Source of the DNA: Alkalihalobacillus pseudalcaliphilus
Lineage (GTDB): Bacteria; Bacillota; Bacilli; Bacillales; Bacillaceae_D
Direction of reading: 5' to 3'
Assembly: GCF_028610675.1 (NCBI RefSeq)
Contig: NZ_JAQQWS010000002.1
Span: forward strand, 62,001-126,000
DNA: 64,000 bases
Made by a program: the position numbers and the translations under genes. Of this stretch, positions 9,126 through 16,975 are shown one piece after another (position 1 is the first letter of the stretch; each line of letters opens with the position of its first letter). The notes beneath the pieces are model-generated. The model saw only the letters and a program-made list of their open reading frames with translations. It made no database searches and was not told the origin of the DNA.

Positions 9126-9307
9126 TTTTTTGTATGAAAGTTACTGCTGATGCTCGGGGTCGGAGCTATGCTCATCGCTCCCGAAAATCATGCTCGGTTA
9201 AGTTACTACTAATCCTTAAATTCACAAAACCAACTAACCGCATTCATTTATAAAGTACAAACTAGACTTCCATGTTTGGTGGTGGAGTGATGTTTACTTT
9301 GTTTTGC
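9126..9307 (+). repeat. Intergenic repeat, type 1, copy B (internally deleted)
   Basis: Starts TTTGTATGAAAGTTACTGC and keeps GCTCCCGAAAATCATGCTCGG, then jumps to the AT-rich part and the tail (GTTTGGTGGTGGAGTGA, ending GTTTTGCATAGA). The central hairpin and GAGTCTCC block are missing. It abuts the T-tract just after rarD. Confidence 0.75.
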
Positions 9308-9331
9308 ATAGAAATAAGCCAACTACGTAAG

Positions 9332-9365
9332 AAAAAGCAGCCCTTCTTGTTTCGGGATGCTTTTT
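9332..9365 (-). terminator. Intrinsic terminator of glnA
   Basis: Arms 9332-9343 and 9354-9365 (AAAAAGCAGCCC / GGGATGCTTTTT, one mismatch) lie 19 bp beyond the glnA stop. On the minus strand the stem ends in a T-tract. Confidence 0.85.
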
Positions 9366-9383
9366 CACATTAGTTAGCTTTAA

Positions 9384-10742
9384 TTAGAATTTAGCTTGAT
9401 AGGCGTCTACTTCCCAACCTGTCACAGCTGTGCGGAAGTCATTCCACTCAGAACGTTTTAAATCAATATATTCACCAAATGCATGTTCACCTAACGTTTT
9501 CAAACCGATTTCACCTGTTTCTAAACGGTCAACTGCTTGCTCAAGGTTTGTTGGTAAGTTTTCAATACCTCGTGCTTCAATTTCAGCAGGTGACATGCTG
9601 AAGATATCAGCATCTACAGATGGTGGTGCTGTTAATTCACGTTCTACCCCATCTAATCCAGCAGCAGCTACAACAGCAAAGGCTAAGTACGGGTTAGAGG
9701 ATGGATCTGGACAACGGATTTCCACACGGGTTCCTCCTCCTCGTGTTGCAGGGATACGAATTAATGCAGAGCGGTTTGATGCCGACCATGCGATATAACA
9801 TGGTGCTTCATAACCTGGCACTAATCGTTTATATGAGTTGACAAGAGGGTTTGTTACAGCAACAAAATCCTTGACATGCTCAATTAAACCAGCAATAAAT
9901 TGGTAAGCTGTCTCAGATAGCCCTAAGTGATCAGAATCATCATAGAACGCATTTTCTTGTTTTTCCTCATTAAATAAAGAGATGTTTGTATGCATCCCAC
10001 TTCCATTAGCGCCTGCAAGAGGCTTAGGCATAAATGTCGCATGAAGGCCAAATTGCTTTGCTACCGTTTTTACGACCCACTTATACGTCGTTGCCGCATC
10101 AGCTGAAGCTAAAGCGTCTGCATATTTGAAATTAATTTCATGTTGTCCAACAGCTACCTCATGGTGTGATGCTTCGATGGTGAAGCCCATCATTTTTAGT
10201 GCTTTATAAATAGCTAGACGAACTTTCTCACCTTCATCTTTAGGCGAAGGTTCAAAATATCCACCTACATCTTGAGTTCTTTGTGTCGGTTGACCAAATT
10301 CGTCCGTTTCGAATAAGAAAAACTCTAATTCTGGTCCAACACTAATGGAGTAGCCTTTATCTTTTGCTCTCTCAACTGTCTTTTTTAATACATTCCTTGG
10401 GTCACCATCAAAATCATTACCGTCTGGTTTTGTGACACTACAAATGAAGCGAGCTTCCGAATACCCTTCTTCTTCCGTCCATGGCAGGACAGCAAAAGTA
10501 GATAAATCTGGGTCTAAATATAAATCCGATTGGTTAATCGGCGTAAATCCTGTAATTGAAGATCCATCAAACATAACTTTTCCGTCTACAGCTTGTTGTA
10601 GTTGTTCAGCAGTAATGGTTACATGTTTTAAGGTTCCTTCAATATCTACAAATTGCATATGAAGTAATTCGACACTTTTCTTTTCAATTGTTTCTTTAAT
10701 CTCTTGAATTAAAGTCTCTCTCGTAGGCGTACTTACCGTCAT
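9384..10742 (-). CDS. glnA: Glutamine synthetase, type I
   Basis: 452 residues from ATG 10742, chosen because AAGGAAG lies 9 nt upstream. The frame extends to an ATG at 10763, but that codon overlaps a GlnR/TnrA box and lacks a ribosome site. Class I signatures are DGSSITGF, GPELEFFLF, the ATP-binding KPLAGANGSGMHTNIS and RGGGTRVEIRCPDPSSNPY. The enzyme makes glutamine from glutamate, ammonia and ATP, and in bacilli it also signals nitrogen status to GlnR and TnrA. No glnR gene lies beside it, unlike the common glnRA operon, so this may be a paralogue or a separated gene. Confidence 0.96.
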   Translation of the reverse strand: MTVSTPTRETLIQEIKETIEKKSVELLHMQFVDIEGTLKHVTITAEQLQQAVDGKVMFDGSSITGFTPINQSDLYLDPDLSTFAVLPWTEEEGYSEARFICSVTKPDGNDFDGDPRNVLKKTVERAKDKGYSISVGPELEFFLFETDEFGQPTQRTQDVGGYFEPSPKDEGEKVRLAIYKALKMMGFTIEASHHEVAVGQHEINFKYADALASADAATTYKWVVKTVAKQFGLHATFMPKPLAGANGSGMHTNISLFNEEKQENAFYDDSDHLGLSETAYQFIAGLIEHVKDFVAVTNPLVNSYKRLVPGYEAPCYIAWSASNRSALIRIPATRGGGTRVEIRCPDPSSNPYLAFAVVAAAGLDGVERELTAPPSVDADIFSMSPAEIEARGIENLPTNLEQAVDRLETGEIGLKTLGEHAFGEYIDLKRSEWNDFRTAVTGWEVDAYQAKF

Positions 10743-10762
10743 CCCCACACACTTCCTTTTCA

Positions 10763-10779
10763 TGTAAACTTTTATTACA
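10763..10779. promoter_or_regulatory. GlnR/TnrA box, proximal to glnA
   Basis: TGTAAACTTTTATTACA matches TGTNA-N7-TNACA at every fixed position. It ends 20 bp before the glnA ATG, a repressor position. Confidence 0.85.
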
Positions 10780-10831
10780 TCTATTTGTTAATTACTACTT
10801 TATGATCATTAGGTCCTTTTCGCAATCATCA

Positions 10832-10848
10832 TGTAAGATAATCTAACA
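10832..10848. promoter_or_regulatory. GlnR/TnrA box, distal to glnA
   Basis: TGTAAGATAATCTAACA is a second perfect match to TGTNA-N7-TNACA, centred 69 bp from the first. Two boxes before glnA mirror the paired GlnR operators of B. subtilis glnRA. Confidence 0.85.
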
Positions 10849-11153
10849 TATAAATTTTTATAATTTTCCTCATATTCCCTCTACTCTACCACCCCAATGG
10901 AAACACGCACGATTACTGAATATATGATAATAACTACTAATTCTTCTGTTATCGTATCATTTTTCATGGGTCCATTTATAAAGTTCGGTGATTTTCATAA
11001 GAAATCAGGTACACGACCTATCCTTGTGATTTTGGAAATACGTAAGATAATTTCACCAAGTCCATTACGTCCTTTAATGATTTGTTAGTTAATTAGACTT
11101 CCTTGTCTTTTCTGATGCAATGAATGATTTTTTTATTAAGTGGACAAAAAGAA
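10849..11153. other. Gene-free AT-rich stretch upstream of glnA
   Basis: Nothing convincing is visible. Short frames here have no ribosome site and no recognisable protein features. Confidence 0.5.
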
Positions 11154-11200
11154 AAAGAGATATCCCAAAGACTAGTGTTAGCCTTTGAAGATATCCCTTT
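11154..11200 (-). terminator. Intrinsic terminator of cshA
   Basis: AAAGGGATATCTTCAAAG and CTTTGGGATATCTCTTT form a long imperfect stem on the minus strand with a one-base bulge, followed by TTTTTCTTTTTG. It starts 8 bp beyond the stop codon. Confidence 0.8.
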
Positions 11201-11207
11201 TTATTCG

Positions 11208-12734
11208 TTACGCTTGCTTACTGCGTCTGCGTCTTCCATCTGCTGAAGCAGCTGGCTTACCACCTTGACGGCGTTGTTGTCCGTTTCCTTGCCTTTTTTG
11301 CGAGCCGTTACCTTTCCAATCACGCTCAGAACGTTGGCGACGATCGCCACTTCCTTTGCTGTTACGACGATAAGGTCTTCCGCCTCCACCGTCACGACGT
11401 TTCTTCGTACGTAATGGAGCTTCACCTGTTAATCGTACTTCTGTTGTATCAGGCTCTTTCGTTAATAGCTTTAATGCAGCTGCCAATGCCGTTGTCGCAT
11501 CTGTTTCTTGCAATAACTCCTTGGCAATTACACGATACGCTTGGAAATCTTCTTTATTAATTTTCTCTCTAAGATTGTTCATGGCAATTTTTTGTTGACC
11601 TAAAATAGCTTCTTCATAAGATGGAAGAACCGTTTTAGTCATCTTTTTCTTAGATGTCTTTTCGATCGCTAATACATGCTCTTTCTCTGATGGCGTTGAA
11701 AAAGTAATCGCCATTCCCGATTTACCCGCACGTCCTGTACGTCCAATTCTGTGGACATAACTCTCAGGATCTTGTGGTAAATCAAAGTTATAAACATGTG
11801 TAACTCCACTTATATCTAATCCTCTTGCTGCTACATCTGTTGCCACAAGAATCTCAATAAGGCCGTTTTTAAACTTACGTAAAACGCTATCTCGTTTCGC
11901 TTGGTTTAAGTCACCATGAATACCTTCAGCACGGTAACCACGCTTAATTAATGCCTCTGATAATTCATCGACACGTCTTTTTGTGCGACCAAAAACGATA
12001 GCAAGTTCTGGAACGTGAATGTCCATAAGACGACATAATGCATCAAATTTCTGTCTTTCATGAAGCTCAATGTAAAATTGTTCAATGTTTTCCATTGTCA
12101 CTTCTTTCGCCTTAACTGCGATCTTTTCTGGGTTTTGCATAAACTGCTGTGCAAGCTTCTCAATACGTGTAGGCATTGTTGCCGAGAATAATAAAGTTTG
12201 TCTCTCAGATGGCGTCTCTTTAAGAATCGTTTCAATATCTTCGACAAAGCCCATATTTAACATTTCATCTGCTTCATCTAAAACAACCGTTTCAACTTGG
12301 TTTAGTTTAACCGTTTTACGGTTCATATGGTCCATTAAACGACCTGGTGTTGCCACGACAATATGTGGCTTTCTTTTTAAGTCTTGAATTTGGCGACGCA
12401 TATCTTGGCCACCATAAACAACGACTGTACGTACACCTTTATATTTCCCGAATTTTTTCAGTGATTCTGCGACTTGGTTCGCTAATTCACGTGTCGGGGC
12501 TAAAATAAGACCTTGTACGACCTCATTTTCTATATCAATTTTTTCAATTAATGGTAAACCAAATGCTGCTGTTTTACCTGTTCCTGTTTGCGCTTGTCCA
12601 ATTACATCTTTCCCTGATAATGTAGTTGGAATGGTTGCATTTTGAATGGGTGTTGCTTCTGAAAACCCCATTTCCTCAATTGCTCTAATAATCTGATGGT
12701 CCAAATTAAACTCATAAAATGTTGGCAAATCCAT
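11208..12734 (-). CDS. cshA: DEAD-box RNA helicase (CshA-type)
   Basis: 508 residues. All helicase motifs appear in order: Q motif ATPIQ, AQTGTGKT (I), PTRELA (Ia), TPGR (Ib), DEAD (II), SAT (III), then ARGLD (V) and HRIGRTGRAG (VI). A helical region and a basic Arg/Gly-rich tail from about residue 440 follow, suited to RNA binding. CshA-type enzymes unwind RNA in ribosome assembly and mRNA decay and help cold growth. The ribosome site AAGGAGATATGG precedes ATG. An upstream region of more than 300 bp without genes suggests a long leader. Confidence 0.93.
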   Translation of the reverse strand: MDLPTFYEFNLDHQIIRAIEEMGFSEATPIQNATIPTTLSGKDVIGQAQTGTGKTAAFGLPLIEKIDIENEVVQGLILAPTRELANQVAESLKKFGKYKGVRTVVVYGGQDMRRQIQDLKRKPHIVVATPGRLMDHMNRKTVKLNQVETVVLDEADEMLNMGFVEDIETILKETPSERQTLLFSATMPTRIEKLAQQFMQNPEKIAVKAKEVTMENIEQFYIELHERQKFDALCRLMDIHVPELAIVFGRTKRRVDELSEALIKRGYRAEGIHGDLNQAKRDSVLRKFKNGLIEILVATDVAARGLDISGVTHVYNFDLPQDPESYVHRIGRTGRAGKSGMAITFSTPSEKEHVLAIEKTSKKKMTKTVLPSYEEAILGQQKIAMNNLREKINKEDFQAYRVIAKELLQETDATTALAAALKLLTKEPDTTEVRLTGEAPLRTKKRRDGGGGRPYRRNSKGSGDRRQRSERDWKGNGSQKRQGNGQQRRQGGKPAASADGRRRRSKQA

Positions 12735-13099
12735 ATCTCCTTTAATTTATATTTTACGCCTTCATGCTTTTCGGACACATAAAGCTAGGAGCGTTCTATA
12801 GCTATGATAATCTATCATTAAAATTAGCTCTTTTATTTGACTGAACCGATTGATTCACTTCTCATTAGCTCGTATTTCTGTTGTAAGAATACTCCTTGTA
12901 TTTAGGTTTCCCTAATGTAAGAACGACTTATTAGCTCTTACTTCTTTTAATTCTTGCCATCAAGTTGAAAGCAAAGAAAAACCACATCCCACAACACTTT
13001 GGAACATGGTCGTCATTCTTCATCTATGTGTCACCCAATCAGTAGGGTGCGCAATTCTTTACCGTTCCTTATCTTAACATGGTATTTATAAAAAAGCAA
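12735..13099 (-). promoter_or_regulatory. Probable long 5' leader and promoter of cshA
   Basis: A weak sigma-A-like pair lies on the minus strand: TTGCTT (13099-13094), 17 bp, TAAGAT (13076-13071). If used, the leader is about 330 nt and non-coding, comparable in kind to the long leaders of cold-shock helicase mRNAs. No reading frame with a ribosome site is seen inside. The promoter call is weak; the gene-free span is certain. Confidence 0.4.
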
Positions 13100-13112
13100 T
13101 TGGGTTGTGAGG

Positions 13113-13410
13113 TTTTGTATGAAAGTTAGTGCGAACATGGAGCGTTACTCGTCGCTACTGAAAATTATGCTCCGCGTCCTGTGAGGTGGCACTGAACTAA
13201 TCGGCTATGCGGCTGGATCTCAGCTCTGCCACTACGTCCCGAGGGAGTCTCCGCATATTTTCATCCACTGGTTTACCCTAATTCTCTAGTTCAAAAAAAC
13301 AATCTTAAAACATTCATTAAAATGAATGAGAACAAAAAACAAAGTGAATAAAAAGACACAAGTAAAGAACAAAACACTACTTTCATCTTTGTTGGTGACG
13401 AAGGGAATGA
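13113..13410 (+). repeat. Intergenic repeat, type 1, copy C (near full length)
   Basis: Starts TTTTGTATGAAAGTTAGTGC; contains ATGGAGC..TTATGCTCC, the central hairpin region (GAACTAATCGGCTATGCGG), GAGTCTCCGCAT, and CACTACTTTCATCTTTGTTGG in the tail. The final tail hairpin has decayed. It sits between the cshA leader and the malL 3' end. Confidence 0.9.
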
Positions 13411-13532
13411 GGAGCTGAGTTGTTAAAGGCTAAGGATTAATCGCCGACACTTTTATCTTTGTAAGTAGTGCGTCCTGCTTAGAAGCTATTCTCTCTACAA
13501 CAACATGGCACTGCTTTTTTCACACTCCAAAT

Positions 13533-13566
13533 AGCACACGGCCACTTCTGAAAGTAGCGGTGTGCT
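13533..13566 (-). terminator. Possible terminator of the alpha-glucosidase gene
   Basis: AGCACAC and GTGTGCT enclose a second short stem; it lies 26 bp past the malL stop. The T-tract is poor on the minus strand (ATTTGG) and better on the plus strand (TTTTG). Confidence 0.5.
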
Positions 13567-13591
13567 TTTGACTAGTGCATTCTATTCAAAG

Positions 13592-15256
13592 TCAGCTTGT
13601 TTTGTAGACGCGAGCTTCGTATGCTCTTAATTGATCCTCTGCTTTGATGTGTTCGTAGTTACTTAAAAGTAATTCTTTATCTGAATACTGATCTATAAAT
13701 ACCGTATCTAATTTTACTTGTTCAGCAAATAAGTTTACGACAATCAGGAAAGTTTCTTCTCCTAATGTTCTTGAATACGCATAAATAAACTCATCTTCCG
13801 GTAGAAGTAAATCATACTTACCATATACAAGTCCTTCATATTGTTTACGGAGTTTAATCATGGACTTAAAGTAGTTCAGAATCGAACTTGAATCTTTTTC
13901 CTGGGCAGCCACGTTAATTGACGTATAGTTCGGGTTCACTCCAAACCAAGGCTTTTCCGAAGTAGAAAAGCCAGCTTGATAGCTGTCCGACCATTGCATC
14001 GGTGTTCGAGAATTATCTCGCCCTTGTTCCCAAATAATCTTCATGATATCTTCATGACTCTTTCCTTTTTCACGTTCAATTTTATATAGATTTAACATGC
14101 CGACATCATTATAATCTTCAATATTAGGGAATTGAACGTTTGTCATTCCGATTTCTTGACCTTGATAAATAAATGGAGTTCCTTGCATAAAGAAATACAA
14201 GGTGCCTAATGCCTTTGCACTTTCCTTCCAGTATTCACTATCATTGCCCCATGTTGAAACACTACGAGGTTGATCGTGATTTTCAAGGAATAACGCATTC
14301 CAACCGGCATCTTCTAATCCCTTTTGCCATTTGGTTAACGTTTTTTTCAAAGAGAGTATATCTAATCCTCCCTCTCCTGTCTCTTTACGCCAAAGCCCTA
14401 AATGCTCAAATTGGAAGATCATATCAAAGGCACCTTTATTCTCAGAAACCCACATATCAGATTGTTCAACCGAGACACCATTCGCTTCACCAACCGTCAT
14501 AATATCATAACGATCAAAGGTTTCCTTTTTCATTTCTTGTAAAAATTCATGGATTCCTTCACGATTCATATGCCCCTCATAGGATGGAACATAATCCAAT
14601 TTCTCAGGGTTAGGTAAGTCAGGAAACCCTTTAACTTTTTTAATATGAGAAATGGCATCTACTCTGAATCCATCAATACCTTTATCTAACCACCAGTTCA
14701 TCATTTGATAAAGAGCTGCCCTTACGTCAGGATTTTCCCAATTCAGGTCAGGTTGCTTCTTTGAAAAAATATGCATGAAATATTGTTCTGTTGTCTGATC
14801 ATATTTCCAAGCAGAACCACTAAAAATGGATTCCCAATTATTTGGTTCTGAACCATCCTCTGCTGGATCACTCCAAATATACCAATCACGCTTTTCATTA
14901 TTTATTGATGACTTCGATTCAATAAACCAAGGGTGTTCATCAGACGTATGGTTAATGACTAAGTCAATAATTAATTTCATATCTCTTTTGTGAACTTCAT
15001 TTAAAAGCTGATCAAAGTCTTCCATCGTACCAAATTCATCCATAATATCCTGGTAATCACTAATGTCATAACCATTATCATCATTAGGTGATTTATACAT
15101 TGGGCAAATCCAAATAACTTCGATTCCTAGTCCTTTGATATAATCTAATTTCTCAATAACACCTTGTAAATCCCCTATTCCATCTCCATTAGAATCACGG
15201 AAGCTTCGTGGATATATTTGGTAAGCGACAGCTTCTTTCCACCATTTTTTATTCAT
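13592..15256 (-). CDS. malL: Alpha-glucosidase, GH13 (oligo-1,6-glucosidase/MalL type)
   Basis: 554 residues from ATG 15256, chosen because CTAGGAGTG lies 7-8 nt upstream; a longer frame to 15313 has no ribosome site. It opens with WWKEAVAYQIYPRSFRDSNGDGIGDL. GFRVDAISH carries the nucleophile Asp, TVGEANG the acid/base Glu and LENHDQPR the third carboxylate, all typical of GH13 oligo-1,6-glucosidases and sucrase-isomaltases. It hydrolyses short alpha-glucosides such as isomaltose or maltose in the cytoplasm. It is divergent from a sugar transporter gene, with two identical palindromes between them. Maltose versus isomaltose preference cannot be told. Confidence 0.92.
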   Translation of the reverse strand: MNKKWWKEAVAYQIYPRSFRDSNGDGIGDLQGVIEKLDYIKGLGIEVIWICPMYKSPNDDNGYDISDYQDIMDEFGTMEDFDQLLNEVHKRDMKLIIDLVINHTSDEHPWFIESKSSINNEKRDWYIWSDPAEDGSEPNNWESIFSGSAWKYDQTTEQYFMHIFSKKQPDLNWENPDVRAALYQMMNWWLDKGIDGFRVDAISHIKKVKGFPDLPNPEKLDYVPSYEGHMNREGIHEFLQEMKKETFDRYDIMTVGEANGVSVEQSDMWVSENKGAFDMIFQFEHLGLWRKETGEGGLDILSLKKTLTKWQKGLEDAGWNALFLENHDQPRSVSTWGNDSEYWKESAKALGTLYFFMQGTPFIYQGQEIGMTNVQFPNIEDYNDVGMLNLYKIEREKGKSHEDIMKIIWEQGRDNSRTPMQWSDSYQAGFSTSEKPWFGVNPNYTSINVAAQEKDSSSILNYFKSMIKLRKQYEGLVYGKYDLLLPEDEFIYAYSRTLGEETFLIVVNLFAEQVKLDTVFIDQYSDKELLLSNYEHIKAEDQLRAYEARVYKTS

Positions 15257-15344
15257 TATTAACACTCCTAGTACATGTCCTATATTATTTTTACTCACTT
15301 GAAACGTTTTCATTTTCTAAAAAACCTAAAAGTTATCCCGTTTT

Positions 15345-15368
15345 AAAAAGCTACAAACGAAGCTTTTT
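15345..15368. promoter_or_regulatory. A/T-flanked hairpin in the malL upstream region
   Basis: AAAAAGCT (15345-15352) and AGCTTTTT (15361-15368) form an 8-bp stem with T-tracts on both strands, so it resembles a small bidirectional terminator. It lies between the malL start and the proximal palindromic operator. If malL transcription begins upstream of it, it could attenuate. Confidence 0.4.
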
Positions 15369-15386
15369 TTCAATGTGAAGCGATTA

Positions 15387-15400
15387 GACAAACGTTTGCA
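15387..15400. promoter_or_regulatory. LacI-family-type operator, malL-proximal
   Basis: GACAAACGTTTGCA, with core CAAACGTTTG, is a perfect palindrome of the LacI/GalR type (central CG). The same 14-mer occurs in inverse orientation at 15525. It is one mismatch away from a CcpA cre site. Confidence 0.65.
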
Positions 15401-15524
15401 CTTATGGATTCATTATAAATTATTCCGTTTTGAGATACAACAGTTAGTTGTGTGTATTTTTTTGATAAGTATTTTTGATTTACACACTCTCTGTATCCTT
15501 TTATCTCAATGTTTTCACATGAAA

Positions 15525-15538
15525 TGCAAACGTTTGTC
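15525..15538. promoter_or_regulatory. LacI-family-type operator, transporter-proximal
   Basis: TGCAAACGTTTGTC is the exact reverse complement of the site at 15387-15400, 138 bp away centre to centre, between the divergent alpha-glucosidase and transporter genes. A degenerate third copy may lie near 15560. Confidence 0.65.
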
Positions 15539-15661
15539 ATTTTGACTTTACTTTTTTTCGACAAAAGTTTACGAAAACCTAACAAACAAACAAAGGATTC
15601 TTAGTTGGAGCTACGAATACATATAGGTAGAGAAAACTAAAAGAGATTAAGGGGGATTACC

Positions 15662-16897
15662 ATGTCACAATCATTTCGTTACCAAAAGATATTCGTAATT
15701 GGTAGTGGCTTTTTTGCTTTAACATTAATTTGGACTTTTTATAATGCTTTTATGCCCATTATCCTATCTGCTCATATCGAAAAACAAAGCATCATTGGGT
15801 TTATTATGGGGCTCGATAACTTATTTGCCATTTTACTTATTCCGATTATCGGGGCTTGGTCTGATAAGGTTCAATCACGGTTCGGAAAAAGATTACCATT
15901 CTTAATGGTCGGTATGCCTCTTGCTGCCTTATTCTTTATTTTATTACCTTTTTTCAAAGACACATTATGGATATTAATCACCATCGATATTTTATTTTTA
16001 TTAGCTATGACTCTATACCGTGCACCCGTCATTTCATTAATGCCTGATCATACTCCACCGCCAAGACGATCATATGCCAATGGAATTATTAACTTAATGG
16101 GTGGGGTCGGTGCCATTATCGCTTTGTTTGGTTTATCCAGGCTTTTTGAAATTGATCCGATGTACCCTTTTACGATCGCAAGTATCCTTTTAATCATTTG
16201 TTTTTTCCTATTATTATTTGTTGTTGACCGTAATCCACCTTATAGTAGTGACACAAGTGGAGAGCAAGAAGAAACAATGGCTGTATCTTCATTAAAGGAG
16301 AAATTTGTTTTACTTTTTCAAAAGGAAAACCGCTCAGCATTATTTATATTAACGGCTATTTTTATCTATTTTATCGGATATGCCTCTGTCGAAGCACTGT
16401 TCACTTTGTACGCTACCCAAACATTAGGATTTACTAGCGATGTTGCAGGAACTACATTAGGGTTCTTTAGTTTATCCTTTGTGTTATTTGCCTTACCTGC
16501 CGGATGGATTGGTCAAAAATTTGGTAAAATCAAAACGATGATGGTAGGGCTTATTAGTCTTCCGCTTATTTTTGTCCTGATACCAGCTTTTAGTGAGCCA
16601 CTATCTCTCCAGCTTATTCTATTTATCGGTGGCTGTGCGTGGGCATTAATTAATGTGCAAGCCTATCCACTCGTAGCTGATTTAGGTGGACTAACAAGTA
16701 TTGGTTTATTCACTGGTTTTTATTACCTATTTTCAATGTCAGCCAATATTGTAGGGCCATTCTTTTTAGGAAGTATGGTTGATTTATTTGGTGGCTCCAC
16801 TCTTTTCTATGTTAGTGCTTGCATGTTTGTTGTCGCATTTTATGTGCTATACCTAGGTAAAAAACACCTCGTTCAAAGCGAAAGAAAAGTAGCGTAA
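15662..16897 (+). CDS. MFS sugar transporter (GPH/SLC45-like)
   Basis: 411 residues with about twelve membrane helices. Segments such as IIGAWSDKVQSRFGKRLPFLMVG after helix 2, and the matching GWIGQKFGKIKTMMVG in the second half, are the conserved cytoplasmic loops of MFS sugar/cation symporters of the GPH/SLC45 group. Ribosome site AAGGGGGA precedes ATG. Its divergent pairing with an alpha-glucosidase gene and the shared operators point to uptake of an alpha-glucoside such as maltose or isomaltose; this is inference. Confidence 0.8.
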   Translation: MSQSFRYQKIFVIGSGFFALTLIWTFYNAFMPIILSAHIEKQSIIGFIMGLDNLFAILLIPIIGAWSDKVQSRFGKRLPFLMVGMPLAALFFILLPFFKDTLWILITIDILFLLAMTLYRAPVISLMPDHTPPPRRSYANGIINLMGGVGAIIALFGLSRLFEIDPMYPFTIASILLIICFFLLLFVVDRNPPYSSDTSGEQEETMAVSSLKEKFVLLFQKENRSALFILTAIFIYFIGYASVEALFTLYATQTLGFTSDVAGTTLGFFSLSFVLFALPAGWIGQKFGKIKTMMVGLISLPLIFVLIPAFSEPLSLQLILFIGGCAWALINVQAYPLVADLGGLTSIGLFTGFYYLFSMSANIVGPFFLGSMVDLFGGSTLFYVSACMFVVAFYVLYLGKKHLVQSERKVA

Positions 16898-16975
16898 AGT
16901 CTACCGCTTCACCCATACATGTTTCAAAGATAGTTGGATATCTTATGAGTATCAAAAACATGTTTGGAGGACACC

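Noticed and set aside
9430..9798. Long antisense frame inside glnA, and similar shadows in topB, cshA, malL and pepT
   Set aside because: They lie fully within well-identified genes and show no ribosome site or protein family.
15299..15314. CcpA cre site TTGAAACGTTTTCAT upstream of malL
   Set aside because: One base short of the cre spacing and with a mismatch on the other strand; the two identical palindromes nearby are a better regulatory signal.
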